Assembly: GCF_033115175.1 (NCBI RefSeq)
Contig: NC_084836.1
Coordinates: forward strand, 63,231,097 to 63,295,096
Source: Lepus europaeus
Taxonomy: Eukaryota > Chordata > Mammalia > Lagomorpha > Leporidae
DNA length: 64,000 bases
Direction of reading: 5' to 3'
How positions within the stretch are numbered: the first letter of the stretch is position 1; each line of letters starts with the position of its first letter. Of this stretch, positions 11,685 through 25,800 are shown piece by piece. The notes beneath the pieces were generated by a model that did not search any database, was not told the origin of the DNA, and saw only the letters and a list, made by a program, of their open reading frames with translations. The position numbers and the translations under genes were made by a program.

Positions 11685-11999
11685 ATGAGGCTGGGACTAT
11701 GGGGAAGTGGTGGCAGGGCGAGGTTGGGAGGACGGGATCTGGGTGGAAATGACTGCCTTTGAGGAAAGTCCTGCTGTTCAGGTCTCCTTTGAAGTGTGGA
11801 GGTCACACAGTTCCGGGTCAGTGCCAGCTCTGACTCCCCGGAGGCTGAGCGGGAAGCAAAGTAACTGCCCCGAGCCTCAAAGCGCCCTGGCCCGACCCCA
11901 GCCAGGCTTCTAGGCTAGCCCCGGTTATCCGCAGGGCGGGATCGGCCTGTCTTCCGCGGCGGTGATACCCCAGCACAGAGCTTGAGAACGTGAACCTCA

Positions 12000-13800
12000 C
12001 AGTGGCCTTTTAAGTAGTTGGGAAGGGGGTGTGGCCGAGGAGGCTGGGAGGCCGCAGCCGGGCGAGGGGGAGTGGCCCGGGGGCGTGGCCGTGCCGACTG
12101 GAATGTTGTTGGGTCCTCGCACCGCATAGTAAGGAGGGGCCACGCCCCTTTTCTCCGACAGGGCCAATCGGAGTGCCGGAGCGGTTTCAAGTCTCCCCCG
12201 CCAGCTTGCCCGCCCGCCACCCCACCCCCCTCGGGGATTCGCTTTTTTCCGTAACAAAATAGGAAAGCTCCGGACGGTCAGCAGCCCCGGCCGTTCACAG
12301 GTGGAGGGTCCCGGGGCCTCGGACGCTGGCCCGGAGCGGGAAGCGCCAGCAGGCTGTGGAGAGGCCGGGTCTAGGGCCCGGAGGTGCGCGGGGGTGGGCG
12401 CTGCAGCCGCGGGTTGTTTATCTGGAGTACGGAGGGGAGGGGGGAGCCTGGAAACCGCCCCGTGTCCCATTTCCTCCTCTTGTTTTCGCTCCGGATTCTC
12501 CATGTTGGACCCAAACTGAGGAGCCCGGAGCTGCCACCGGGGGATCGGGGCCGAGGGCACCCGGGGGAGCTGTGGCCCGGGCCGCCCGCCCTCCGCACAG
12601 GCCGCCTCCCTTCCCGGCCCGGGGAGGACACGGAGGGGGGATGTGAGCAGCTGTGGGAGCCGGAGTCGCGGGAGCGGGAGCCGGAGCGGGCCCCCGCCCA
12701 GGCCCCCCAGCCCAGCCCAGCGCAGCCTGCGCGCCCGCCGGCCCTCCCGCCCAGCCAGCCCGGGCCCGCGGGATTGTTAGATGGAACACGGCTCCATCAT
12801 CACCCAGGCGCGGAGGGAAGACGCCCTGGTGCTCACCAAGCAAGGTAGGGGCAGCAACTTCCCAAAACTTTGCGTCGCCCCCCCCCCCCGGAGGGGAGGG
12901 GGCTCGGGCATCCCCTCGCCCGGGTCCTGCGTCTCTCGGCCCTGACTTGCTGGGGCTCAGGGCAGGCGATTGTGACTAGAGCCCCCCGGTCTGTCCGCCC
13001 CCGCGTCCCGGGTGGGCACTCGGACCCCTGGCGCGGGGCGCGCGGGCCCGGGGGAGGGGCGTCTTCGGCGCAGCTGTCACCCGGGGCCCGCGCCCCCTCC
13101 CCCCGGGGCCGAGAACCGGAGGGGTCGCGCGCCGGGAGCGCGTCCGCCTCCCTCCCGAGTTGGGGGTGGGGTCGCCACTTTTCGTGCAGCGCAGCGCGCG
13201 CGGCTTTCCCCAGAGCTCGGGAGGAGGCCGGGGAGGGGGTCCGGAGGCGGGACGCGGCGGGGGCTGGAGTGGAGCGCTTCTTCCCCAGGCCGCCGAGCCC
13301 AGAGGTCGTTCCGGCCGCGGGCGGGGACGGCGTCCGGTGGGACTTGAGACCAAGTTCGCCGCCCGGAGGCGGGGGCGGCCGCGGGGGGAGGGGCGCGGCG
13401 CGGGGGCCCGGGGGCCCGGGGCCCGAGCTGCGCGGGCTCCGGCCGCGCTGAGCAAACAAGCCCGGCCCCGGGCCCGGCCGGCGCCCCTCCCTGCCCCGGT
13501 GCGCTCCCCCGGGGCCGCGGCCGCGCACACAGAGCGGCGTTTGTTTAGCCCGGGAGCGGTGTCCCTGGTTACATAATTCGTCGGCGTGTTTCTGAATCGC
13601 GCAGCGAAAAAGTGCGAGTTCTCTGTGGGCAGCGGCTCGCGGCCCCCGCCTGCCCGGGGGCCAGGTGGAGGCGCGTGGGGGAGGGTCGCAGGCCCTGTCT
13701 GGGGTGGACTTGGGGACGCGACGCGGGGTAAGGCCGCGGCCTGTGGCGGGAGCAGGGAACGCTTGGCTCCCCAGGGTGGCAGTGGCTTAGTTTGGTCGCA
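12000..13800 (+). promoter_or_regulatory. CpG-island promoter of CTDSP2 (and of MIR26A2)
   Basis: Dense CpG and G+C stretch spanning the upstream side, exon 1 and first kilobase of intron 1 of CTDSP2. Visible motifs: a GGGCGTGGCC box at 12081-12090, CCACGCCCC at 12140-12148, a CCAAT box at 12164-12168 and a near-CArG ACAAAATAGG at 12254-12263 (one mismatch to CCAAAATAGG). There is no TATA box, as usual for a broadly expressed gene. Long open frames on both strands here are a by-product of base composition. Confidence 0.85.
12300..12780 (+). other. CTDSP2: CTDSP2 5' untranslated part of exon 1
   Basis: GC-rich, unspliced leader running directly into the CTDSP2 start codon at 12781. The upstream limit is inferred from the CpG island and the CCAAT and GC boxes near 12080-12168; no initiator fixes it, so the start could lie anywhere from about 12250 to 12500. 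Confidence 0.5.
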
Positions 13801-16800
13801 GCCGGGGAGGGGAGGGCGGGGGGAAGGCTTGAAACTTTCCCCCTCCCCCACGCTCTTCTTCTGGCCTTAGGAATGTGTCTGGGATCGCGGCGAGTAGGAC
13901 TAGCGTCGGTTTTTTTTTTTTTTTCCTTTTTTTTTTTTTTTTCTGGAAAACTCCTCGGACCGGAGCCACCTGGCCCGGAGGCTGGGAAGCGAGCACACTC
14001 TTGGGACCAAATCCGGAGCCTTCCCGCCCTCGCCTTTCGCCCTGGTAGCCGGGCCTGCAGGGCGGTGCTGCCAGTGCCTATACCGAGGCCTGGAAGCTGG
14101 TGGGCGGCCAGCTGCACGGCCCTGGTGCAGCCCGCGTCGCCTCGTTGGGCAACATTACTCAGCATGTCACTCGTTCCGGAGGTTTGCTTTCCTAAAGACC
14201 CCCAACTTGCCTGGGGGCTCCAGCGCTGGCCTGGGGGTGCCAGCCCCTCCCGGAATCCCTTAGTGCACTGGTGGCGGTGGCGGTTGGGGTGGGGGGGAGT
14301 TGGCAGTGTTGGCTGCTGCTTGCATCACTGGTCCTCTCTGAATAAGCCTGCCCCCAGGGGGGTGGAGCCTTGCAGCCTTATTTTCTCGGACCCCCCAACC
14401 CCCAGAAGCCCCTGCTCCCTGCCCTGGGTGCTGACGGCATCAGCAGCCAGGCAGTGGGACCCGGACGGCAACTTTGTGGCCTCTGCTGCTGGCTGCTCAG
14501 CTGTGCTGAGCGCTGGGAGAGGGAGGGGGCCTCCTGTGTCGTTGTCAGGGCCTTTCCGGGGAAGGGACCCCGAGAGACGGGCAGGGGTGGAGAAATTTGG
14601 CTAACAGTGCTTCCCCACTGCTGCGCTCTGAGGCTGCCCTGGGCAGGGGCGGCCGCGCAGGAAGGGAGTGAAGGCAAGCGGCGTGTTACATCCAGGCTGG
14701 AAGTTTCATCCTCCATGGCTGGCTCAGGCCGCAGAATAAGCCAGGAGCAGAAAGTGGAGCAGGTGGCTCCCTCGGGCGCCAAGTTGCTGGGTGGGTTTGG
14801 GGGAGCTGGGACTTAGTTTTCCTTTTGTGTTTGTGGTTTACCCTTCACTTATGCCTGGAGGAATCCGAGTTCCCAGGCCGGCCCCAGGCTCCCCGTGTCA
14901 TTTGACTGCATACCAGAGGAGGCATACTTTGTTTCTGTGAGGTTGGGGTATCCAGCGGCCGCCAGGCTGGCCCTCCCACCCCCATAGCATTTACCTACAA
15001 AACCTGCACCTGCAAAGCAGAGGTTTTAATGACGCCTTATTGGTCCCTGCCCCCAGCGCGCCATCTCCATGCCCTGCCTACCTCTGAAAAAGAGGAGGAA
15101 GCAGAGGGAGACAGTTTATTAAAGAGTATATTTCTGGAAAGAAGCAAATTGCTCCTGGCTTGGGTAGATTTTCAGTGAAGTTGTTTGCTGCTGCAGGGTT
15201 GTTTTTTTTTTTTTCTCTCTCTCTCTTTTTAGCATTCTGTTCTGTGAGCTTTACGCCTGTCTGCGTGTGTTGATGATTCAAAAGTAATTACAGTAGGGGA
15301 AGTAGAACAAAGTTGCTGAACTCGTAGATGATAAAAGCACCCAAATTGGATCATCTTCCCAGACAGATGGGTGCAGTGGCTTCCTGGGACAGTAAGGACA
15401 GGGCTGTGTCTGGCATCAAAAAGAAGCAAGTGGTTGTTGTGGCCAGGACCCTGCCTGCCAGTGCTGGGGGGTTGTGCCTTGGGGAAAAGCCAGGAAGCGG
15501 GGCCCACCCTGGAGCCTCCCCACGTGCAGTGAAAGGGCAGAGGCAGCCTCTTGGGAGAGCTCTCAGCGAGCCTGCAGAGTCGGAGGCCCCCTCTGCTCCC
15601 GGAGCAGATGGCGGTGCCTTGTGGTCAAGCTCCATCGCATGCAGCCGGACAGGTTCTGAGAGCTCATGGGAGGGGTTCTCCTGAGAGACGGAGCCGGAGC
15701 CACTAAAAAAATTAGCCTGATGCCACGCTGTTTCTAGCTCTTGTTTTCCCCACCTAGGGAGAAACTGCCTTGTGCTCTCAGAAGTTTCAACGCCTAAGGA
15801 AGGTGTGAGGGAGGGCAGGAGTATCACTGTGCTCTTAGAACTGTGTCTGCAAAGCACATTGAATCTGCTAAAAACTAAGTGAAAGTTAAAATTTTGAAAA
15901 TCTTAAATAGTTTCCATACCTTCCTGCAGCTGCAGCTAAGCCGTTACCTGGAAGAGCTTAGGAATGCGTCTCACTGGAGCTTCGTCCTCAGCTTGCTGCT
16001 GTGGCGACGGCGATGGGGAGGGGGTGGGGGTGCTCCTCACTGTCCCCCAGCTGCGTGCTCAGAGCTGGCCCCTTTGCCTCTTGCGTTCCTACTTCACTGT
16101 GGCCTCCCATGGTGTTCTCTCCCATCATGACATGGGGGTGGAGCCTGTGGGTTGACCCCAGCTGGTGTGGGCTGTCACCCCCCTGCACCCTCGGGAGTTC
16201 TCTTGAAGTTTCTAAGTGCCGCGCATCCAGGGCGGGGGGCCCAGTGCATTCGGGGACGCTGTGGAAGGCACCGCAGCACTGCAGAGGTGACGTCCTCTCT
16301 GGTGGCCAGGGGGTCGGGCTCATCCTTTCTGGGGCCTCTGCACCCTTTAATGTGCCTGTTGTTAAAGTGATAGATACCGTAGCTGTCACGTTTCAAGCCA
16401 AAATGAATCGATGCTGCCTGCCTTTCTGTGGAGAGTTAGTAGAAGTATTCATTACTAAGTATGGGAAAGAGAGGCAATAGGAAATGTACGTACGTGTGTA
16501 CACACACACATATACACACACACAGGCTCTCTTCCCTACCGCTTTCTCTGCTTTGCCCCTGCTGGCTTTGGGCAATTTGGAGTATTGTCTTTTATTCCCA
16601 TCTTGGGAAGTTTGGTTCTTGAGTTGGGTAGAGAGGGAAGAGGGAATAGTCCAAGTGCGTAGTGTTATGGCGCAGGTGTTAAGACACCAGTGAAGACTCC
16701 CCCGTGCCATATCGGAGAGCCTGGGTTCGAGTCCTGCCTCTGTTTCCAGTTTCAGCTTCCTGCTAGTGTACAGCCCAGGAGGCGGCAGGTGGTGGCTCAA

Positions 16801-19800
16801 GTAGTTGAGTCCCTGCCACGCATATGAGAAATCTGAATTCCTGGCCTGAGCCTGTCCCAGTACGAGCTTGGGGACAGCTGGGGAGTGAACCGGCAGGTGG
16901 GTGATCCTCTGTCTCTCAGCTGGAAACATAATGATAGTAAAGTGTTTATTACTAGGAATGAAATGGGTTGCTTCAGGCCTGGATGCGAATCCCTGTTTCT
17001 GCTGTTCACAGTGAGAATGGAGTTTGTGTGCTGAGCGTCTTCTCTGGGGTGTGCTGAGTGACGGTAGATGTCATTGTCCTCCTTGACAAGGCTAGACCAC
17101 TGCTCTGTGCTCCCTCCTCCGGCTGCCTCTCCCGCAGGCCACCTAGCGTAAACAACGCACAGTCATGTGAGTTTTATTGTTAAAGACAGGTGGCCAGGGG
17201 TCAGAGGCCCGACAGAGGGGCCTGGGCCTTCCGGAGGGAGCAGCCTCTGAGGCTCGCACACAGCCCTGCCTCACAGAGCCCCTCTTTGTGCCAGGGTGAC
17301 TGGGGCTGGGCTTCTGGGCTTGTGCCTTGAGGCCTTTGCCATTCCTTCTGGTGCCTCGGCCAGTGAGGGAGGCGGGGAGGAGGCCGGGTAAAGTCTGACT
17401 CAGCCCTCCTAGCGTCGCTGGGGCTCTCGGCATGGCTATAACCAGCACTTAAGACAGCTGCGTGCCACACTCTCGGGCCGTTTGCATTTGCTTTGCGAGT
17501 TAATGTGCTCAGACTTCTGTTACAGAATTTTAATAGAACAGAGGGAAAAAGGAAAACTAGGATTTTGGAGAAAAATAAATGCTCTTTTTAAAAAAAAAAA
17601 GTTATTTTTTGGAAGGCAAAGTGACAGAAGAGACAGAGAGAGCTCTCCCACGTGCTGATCCACTCCCCAAATGGCCACAACAGCCAAAGCTGGGCCAGGC
17701 TGAAGCCAGGAGCCAGGAGCTCCATCAGAGTCTCCCATGTGGGTGGCAGGAGCCCAAGTACTTGGGCCTTCCTCTGCTGCCTCCCAGATCCATTAGCTGG
17801 AAGCTGGGACTCGAACCAGGCACTCTGATATGGGATGAGGGTTTCCTGAGAGGTGACTTAATCCATGGCCCCACAACACTAGCCCCAGAATGAATGGCCT
17901 TTAGCTGTCTGCTGCTTCCATTCCGGGGAACAACATGGAAAAAGCACAAAAGCACCATGAACCTGCCCTCCATCCTGTCTCAGGCCGGCCAGCTCTGGGA
18001 AAATGCAGTCTACTCTCTTGGCTTGGGCACGGGGCATGGGTAGCGAGCAGCCCTGACGTGATTTTCTCCCTCTTCTGAAATGGGGGGTGATGGTTCCAGT
18101 GGGGACACAGAAGAGTGCCTGAACCCACACGTCTTCCCAAGGACCTAGGAGAAGTCATAGTAGGGAACCTCCCTGGACCAGAGACCACTGGAGTGGACTT
18201 TCTTTGTCCAGCAAAGTGCTCAGCCCCTCAGCTCTAAGATTGCTGCACCAGAATCTGTTACTGTCCAGTGGGTACCCCAGGGAGCACTGTGGCCTCCCTC
18301 CCAGCAGGCGCTGGGTGCCCTGTTCCAGCCAGCACCTGTTCCAGAGCTTCATTTTGAACCTGGTCTCTGAGGGGATCTGACTTTGCCCTCCCAGGTGCTC
18401 TTAGGCCCTCCCCCAAATTAGGCTTTGCTTTTGTTCTTTTTATTCTACTCCTTTTTGTTATCTCTTTTTTTTTTAATTTTTTTTCTTTGAAAGGTAGAGA
18501 GCCAGACCTTCGATCTGCTGGTTCCCTCCCCAAATGTCTGTAACAGCAACAGAGACAAGACTCGAACCCAGGCAGTCCGATATGGGCATCTCACGTGACA
18601 TCCTAACCACTACGCCAAGTACCCACCCTCTTTTTTATAATTTCTAAAATTATTTATTTGGAAGGCATTTACAAGGGGGAAGATTTTCCATTTGTTGGTT
18701 CACTCCCTGAATGGCTGCAGTGACCAAGGGTGGGCCAGGCTGAAATCAGAAGCTAGGAACTCCATCAGGATCTGCCACGGGGTTGGAAGGGACCCACATA
18801 CTTTGGCCATCTTCTTCTGCTTTCTCGGGAGCATTAGCAGGGAATGGGATTGGAAGCAGAGTGCCGGGACTCGAACCTGCGCCCGTATGGTTTGCCGGTG
18901 TCACAAGCAGCAGCTGAACCCATGGCATTCCGCCAGCGCCAGCCTGCCCCTGTTTGATCTCCTGACGTTGCTTTTCCACCTTGTTAGATTTGCCCTTTCC
19001 CACCTGCACTGTTCCCAGGGAGCAGATGTCCTAACTCCAGTGAGAGCCACGCAGACTGAATGGAGGGCACCAGTCACATAACGTTGGCCTTCGTGAGAGC
19101 AATGCATGCTGCCTCTTCTGTGTCTGTAACAGAAGAGAGCTGGGGCCTCTCCCTCCCAGAGCAGGCTTGCAGGAAGACCCACCAGGCTGAGATCTTTTGA
19201 CTCCTGTATGGAATAAGGAAAAACAAAAATTCCCACAGAAAGCAAATCAGATGTTTCCGGAACCAGTCCTCCAGAGCCCACAGAGAACCCGAGCCGTGTC
19301 GAATACGGCGGGGAGAGGAACCAAGCGGACTTGGGTAGAATCATCTTCCGGTCCTGGAAGGGTTCATCAAAGACCCCTGGCAACCTTTAGATGATGGCTG
19401 TCAGCCGGGGACGTGCATCAGAATCTCGTGTGACACTTTCTAAAAATACAGCCCCTCCACCTGGGACGTGCTAAATCAGAGCATGGCAGGTGGGCCGGGC
19501 AGGCGGGTGTTCCAAATGCTCCCTGCGATTCCGACAGGTGTCCCCGGAGAAGAGCCAGGTAAGCACAGCAGGGGCCCCAACTGCCTGTTTAGCCCTGAGC
19601 AGGAAGCGTCCCCTTGGGGGTCCAGTTTTGCTGTTTGTTAAAGATCTTTAGGCTCAGACAGTCCTGATCCTCACTTACTGTCACTGTCACAGCCAGTATT
19701 GATAGAGTGCTCCCCATGGGGCTGACGTTTCTAGAATTTTATAGCTAGTATCTCACGTAAGCCTGATAACAACCTCAGGAGGGAGGAATTATCCTCACGT

Positions 19801-22800
19801 AGAGATAAGGAAGCCCTCCACCCAGAGAGCCTTGCCCAGGGTGCAGGCTGCTGGCGGCTGGTGGCGGCTGGTGGCGGCTGCTGGCGGCAGGCGAGCACTC
19901 AGAGTTGAGCTTTCCTTTGCATTGCCTGCCGCTCATCAGAGCGCCTTGGAGTTCAGCTTCAGGGATTTGCAGCAGCTACTTTGTAAGGCAGCTTGCAGGG
20001 AAGTCCTCTCCTGACCTGACCGTGCCACAGGCAGGACTGCTTGGAGGAGACCTAGGTGACCCAGGTCACCCAGCGTCTCGCTCTGTGCTCTCAGGTGGCC
20101 ACACCGGTACTGCCTGGCAGGTCCTCCCTGAAGCTGAGGGGTGGGAGGAGCAGGCAGGCATCCCTGGAGGAGGCGGTGGCGATGGCACACTCCTCCCAGT
20201 CCAGGGGAGGGGCACACGAGGAAGGAACTGGTTGGCCAACCTCCATGAGTGAGAGTGTGTGTGAGTGTGACTACGATTGGTTTTGTGGAGTCCCGGAAAA
20301 AGGCCATTTCCCAGGCTTGGCCCTGTGGCCACCTCCGAGTAACCTCTGAAATGAGTTAGAAGAAATGTCTATTGTCCCTTTTAGCGAACATTTTGAGATT
20401 GAGATGGAGATAAGCATATGAAAGTGCTTTGCACTTAATGACTGGCAGCTGACACTGGGCATGTATTGGGCCGAGACACTCCCCAGGCTTCTTGTTGTTC
20501 TCACACTGGTAGGTAATCCTCCCATCTTACAGATGAAGAAACAGGCCCACAGCCACGCCTTATACGAAGTGGAACCAGGATTTAAAACTCGAGTCCACGG
20601 CCCCTTGGATAGCCACTGTCTTGTTCACAGACCAGCCAAGAGCTGGCTGAGGAGTTCCTTACTTGGGACAGGTTCTGTTGGCCACTCAGCCCCTTAGCAG
20701 CTCCTTAGGACAGGGCTCAGGGTGCAGCCCCCACAGGGACACCTGTGAGGCCAGGGTCTTCTTGGATGGTTTCTCAGGTTTGAGCCTCTGCCCTGTGGGC
20801 CATCAGATCACCTCCGCCACCCCCCAAGAGGCCTCTAGGATTGGAAGCTGCACCTGCCACTGCCATATAGGACCTGCCACTTCTCCTGGGGGTGCTGCCC
20901 CCACTCCGACACATGTGAGAGTATATGGGGGCTGCTCAGGAGGGTGATAGGACCCTAACTCCTCGAGAGACCCATTCTGAGGTCAACAGTGTCTTCATCT
21001 GGCTTTCAAAGTCCCCAGGAGCCCTTGTCCCCAAAGCTGAGTCCTTCCTGATGGAAGGTCCCTACCCCGCCCCACAGGTGGAGTCTTCCTGATGGGGGAA
21101 GGAGCGTGGGGGCCAGCGCTTAGGCTGGGCTGCCTCACTGTTGGCCACAGGAAGGGCCCAGTGTAGAACGTGCTGGTGAGAGCCAAACAGCATGGCCAAA
21201 CCTGCTTTTTAAACAGATGTCTTGGCCGGCACTGTGGCGTATGGGTTAAACCACTGCTCCACTTCTGATCCAGCTCCCTGCTTATGGCCTGGGAAAGCCG
21301 TGGAAGATGGCCCAAGTCCTTGGACCCCTGTACCCACGTGGGAGGCTCCTGGCCCTAGCCATTGTGGCCATTTGGGGGAGTGAACCAGCAGATGGAAGAC
21401 CTCTCTCTCTCTGTCTCTCTCTCTCTCTCTCTCTCCTCCTCCTCCTCTCCCTGTAACTCTGCCTTTCAAATAAACAAAATCTTAAAAAAAAAAAAAAAAA
21501 AAAAGACGTCTGCCATCAGATTCACAGCTACATTTTGGAACTTGGGGCTCTGGTGCTGAGCTGGGTGAGGCCCTGGCTGCCCCGGAGCCGGAGCCAGAGC
21601 CGCGTCAGTAAGGCGCGCTGGGGAACAGGCACACCCTCCCTCCACGCCAGTCTCCTCCGGGAGGGGGAGGGCGTTCCCAGGCATCTCAGCCTCATTTGTC
21701 CCCCTGCTGACTCACCTGCTGGCCCGGGGAGCCCTTCCGTCCACCTGGCACTCGGGCACCTGCCCTGTGCCAAGCCGAGGCGGCCTCTTGCCGAGGACCT
21801 GGGTGGACTTCTCTCCGCGGGGGGCCCAATCAGATGTGTGCTGGCCACAGTGCCCAGGCAGCAGGCCAGGAAGGGCCGGAAATGCTGCAAATACTCTCCT
21901 TCCTGCCCTAGCGAGGCGGGGGAGGCCCTCGGAGAGGCCATTTTGCAGGGATGGCCAGACTGGGTCCATCCTGCCGCGGGGAAGGAAGTCCTGGGGGCTG
22001 AAGCAGGAGAGCCTTCAAATCCCACAGCCCGAGGTGGCCTTGGGCCCAGGCCCTGGGCCGGTGTCAGTGTGTGAGGCACTCCTTTGGTGGCACACCAGCG
22101 ATGATATCTGCACCTGACCTTGAGAAGATGAAAAATAGTGGTGTCCTGGCAGAGCCGGCTTCCTCTGCATGCAGTGACACGTGTGTGCCAGCTTGCACAC
22201 GCTTTTTAAGAGGCAGAAGTGTTATCTGGTGCTTCTTGGGCACAGTGGGATGGCCGTAAGGGAGAAGGGCACGGAGTGCCAGCCAGGACTCTGCAGTGAA
22301 TTTGGGAGAAAGGGAAGGGGGTGGTTTGACTCTGAAGCCTGCTCGCCATGATAGCTCCTCCCGGATGTTGACCACATCAGGAGGAATGGGGGCGGCAGGC
22401 TGTGCTCCTGATCTCCTAGAGTGAGGCCCGGGATGTTGCCAGCTAGTGGCACCTCCCCTTAGAGCATTAGAACAGGAGGCACACTGAGCCGTGGGGTCTG
22501 CGTGGCGCCTTTCTCTCTAAGGCTTGTCTTTTCAGCCTGGGCGAGGCATTGCTGCTAGCCCGGTTTATGGAGGAGGAAACCGAGGATCCCCAGTCAGTAA
22601 CCGGCAGAGCCCGACGCAGCCCTGGCGACCCTCGGGGCGGACGGTACCCGCAGGCCCCTGCACAGCGCCACACAGCACAGGGGCAGCCGGCGCCTGCTTG
22701 CTTCTCCCGCTGGGCTGGGCCTCCCAGATATCTCTCCCCAGTCCAGATGTTTGGAGCAGGGCTAGCAGATGCACATCAGCAGTTGGGCAAGAGAGGAGCC

Positions 22801-25800
22801 TGGGTGTCCACCGAGAGGGCAGCAGGGGGCAAAGCTGGTTGCGGAGCTCCATGACCCCCACTGGGGCCCCCGCCTTGTTGGGGAAACTGTGCATCCCCAT
22901 GTGCCTGCAGTTCCACTCTGGGAAAGGCAGGCCAGCCTCCTACCTCTACCCAGTCCCTCCCTCGCACACGCACACACGCGCGCACACACACACACACGAG
23001 GGGAGCGGTGGCCTGCACCTGGCTGTCAGGGACATGATGCTGAGTGCAGTGGCCTGTGATGCCGGCATCCCATATGAGCGCTGGTTCAAATCCCAGCTGC
23101 TGCACTGCCAATCCAGCTCCCTGCTAATGGCTGGGAAGCAGAGGATGGCCCAAGTGCTTAGCCCCAACCTGGATGGAGCTCCTGGCTTTGGCTTGGCCAT
23201 TGCAGCTGTGAATCAGCACGTGGAAGATCTTTCTGTGTGTGTGTGTGTGTCTTTCTGTATCTCCTTTTCTCTATAACTTTCAAATCTTTAAAAAAATAAA
23301 AACCTTGGCTCTGGTTCGAATCCTGGCTCTGCGGTCATACTGCCTACATGACCCTGTATAGGTTCCTTGAGCACTGAGCACTGTGTGCCTCAGTTTCCCT
23401 TCTATAAGGTGGGCAGTTAGGCATGGCGATGCTGTGAAGCATGTAGCACAGGCCTGGCCCGTCCCTGGTGCCCAGGTCACGTGGTCGAGGCCCAGTGACA
23501 GCCTCTGGCTTGGCTCCTGCAGTGCCCACCTGCCTCACGCAAAGGGGGCTGTTCAGTTTGCAGGCCAGCAGAAGCTCCCCCAGGCTGGGCCCCACGGCCC
23601 CTGGAGGCGCTCACTCAGCCTGTATCTGCCGGGAAGAGGCCCCAGGCTGAGGAATGTGCAGGCCCAGTGGGGAGGCTGGGGGAGGGCAGGGGGCGGGTCC
23701 TCCCTTCCAGTGCCTGCCCTCAAGGTCACCGCATTTGTGACCCCTGAGGCCCAGCTGCCCGTGTGGGGCTCCCCCGGGGGCACAGGCCAGCTGCCCCCTG
23801 TGCCCCTGCCCGGCCTGTCAGGCTGTGTCCCTGATGGCCTGTCTTCAGGGAAGGCCCAGGCTGCGTGGCCTTTTAAGATAGGCTGCGCGCCCGGGTTAAG
23901 CCTGTGACTGGCTCCGCATGAAGAGAGCATAAACCAAAGGGGACGGACGCGGTGGTTCGCTGTGGGCGTGGGCGCTGAGCCCCCTAGCCCTAGCCCGGAA
24001 GTTCAGGCAGGCCAGCCGTTTGCAGGCTGATCGCTGGACAGGCCGGATGTGGCCTCACCCAGGGAGGAGCGGCAGAGGGCGCTCAGGGGAGCCCCAGCCG
24101 GCACCCGCAGGGAGTCCTCCGCCGTATGCTGCCCCGGCTGCTGGCCTCACTGTGGAGGAGCCCTTTCCTTGCCCTTGTTCCTGGGGGGTGGTCTGGTTCT
24201 CACTCCCCCGCCCTGCACATGGCTGTCCCTTCCCCCTCCCTACAGGGACCACCTCTGCTGGCTCCCACCCCTCCCCTTCCCCCCTCGGGAATTTGTCCTG
24301 GGTGGCACGTTGCGTCCCTTCCCCGGCGAGGACAAAGGCTCGTCTGGCATAGCCCTTTTCTCGAGCTCTAAACTGGAATGGCTTGCGTCTCATCCTTATA
24401 CCCATCTGGGCCCTGGCTCTGGGTCACTCCACACCCTGTGGGCAGGGAGGCCGGTAGCTGAGGCCCCTTCCATGAGTGGCTGCACAGCGCCACCTTCTGG
24501 CCGTGGTCTTCCCACCCTGTAGACAAGTTGCCAGAAAGTTCTGTACAGCCAAAGGGACTTGCTAAGCTCCTCTGGTCACCCCAGTAATGCCCGGAGCCTT
24601 CTCTCTGTGCCTGGCCTTTCTGGGGCCGCCTTGCCAAACCTCCTGTGAAATGGCCCGATTGTCATGTGCCCCCCGAGAGGGGGGGGGGACGGAAAGTGGC
24701 CAAGTGTGGGGGACGTGGGGGTGTCAAGAGTACAGCTTTTTCCTTGGGGTGGGGCCGTTCTGGAGTTTGTAGGCAAGTTGGGCTCAGCTTTGTTGCCAGT
24801 GACCCAGCAGCTGGGGAAGCTGACCCTGCCGACTGCAGCTGCACTGACTCAGAAGGGCCTCACTTGCTGCCTTCCTGCGGCGTGGGGCTGGCCAGGGGGC
24901 GCTTGCAGAGGGCGTCTGCCCTGGCCTGCGGCTCAGGCCGCAGAGCACCTGGGCCCTGGCAGGTGGGTCCACTCTTGGCGATCCCTACACCCAGGGAAGG
25001 AATGATGGATCTTGTGTTCCCACTTCCCGAACCAGAGAGCCAGGCTGTAGCCATTTAGGCTTTCAGGAGAAAAATAGGTGGAGGGCGGGCTGGGGACAGG
25101 TTGATTGACGGGTGCTGAGCTATCACTAGGTAGGAGTAAGTGGCGTTCTGATCACTTTGGGGTGGTTGCCGATAGCGCGCCGTATATATGTTGACAACTT
25201 AAAAACTGGAAGATAGGATGTGGGATGTTCCCATCATGAAGAACGGCTACCAGGAGACAGGGCGATGCGCCTGGATTGGACGTTACTCGGTCTACTCATG
25301 CATCACAGCTTCCCATGGTGCTTTGCAAAAACGGTAGCGGTAGTGTTTAGGTATCTGTTAGAAGAGGAAGTGTGGGGGTAAACTTGTATGTTTCCCTGTC
25401 GCCAGTATGTGGTTGTTGGCTGCGCCTTACAGCCTGCTCCGGGACGGGGTGGCTGTGGACAGACACCGCGTCCCTGTAACTAACGCCGCTGCCGTTCCCT
25501 CCGCTCCAGGCCTGGTCTCCAAGTCCTCTCCTAAGAAGCCTCGTGGACGTAACATCTTTAAGGCCCTCTTCTGCTGTTTTCGCGCCCAGCATGTTGGCCA
25601 GTCCAGCTCCTCCACTGAGCTCACCGCGTACAAGGAAGAAGCCAACACCATTGCTAAGGTAGCTGGCACCGGGCTAACCAGGAGGGGCTGCCGGGGGAGA
25701 TGCCCGCGGACCACGCAGGCCGCCTGGCGGCTTTGCCTGGGGTTGCGACGGCCACCGACTCAGAGGCAGCCCCTTCTCTGAGCTCCCCTCAGTGGCCGTG

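Larger units (their letters stand above)
1..12000. other. gene-free flank upstream of CTDSP2
   Basis: No exon or RNA gene was recognised. CSINEs fill much of it and are listed separately, with MIR, L2 and MER5-like remnants. Stretches at 2400-3000, 3160-3740, 5350-6090, 6420-6890, 8490-9020, 10120-10680 and 11080-11315 are unique-looking sequence in which I see nothing specific. Confidence 0.6.
12845..25509 (+). other. CTDSP2 intron 1
   Basis: A 12.7-kb intron. After the CpG island there is a double T tract (13911-13942), CSINEs, three MIR fragments, a MER5-like remnant, a (CA/CG)n tract and several CTCF-like motifs. No open frame in it resembles a known gene. The segment at 15080-15370 is AT-rich, free of repeats and not explained. 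Confidence 0.75.

Noticed and set aside
12833-13851. Overlapping 231- and 291-codon minus-strand frames and several plus-strand frames
   Set aside because: CpG-island composition rarely makes stop codons; the products are low-complexity Pro/Arg/Gly with no conserved motif.
13792-14604. 270-codon plus-strand frame in CTDSP2 intron 1
   Set aside because: Reads through a long T run as polyphenylalanine; no domain and no splice context.
22524-23276. 250-codon plus-strand frame
   Set aside because: Runs through a CA/CG microsatellite and into a CSINE; no family resemblance.
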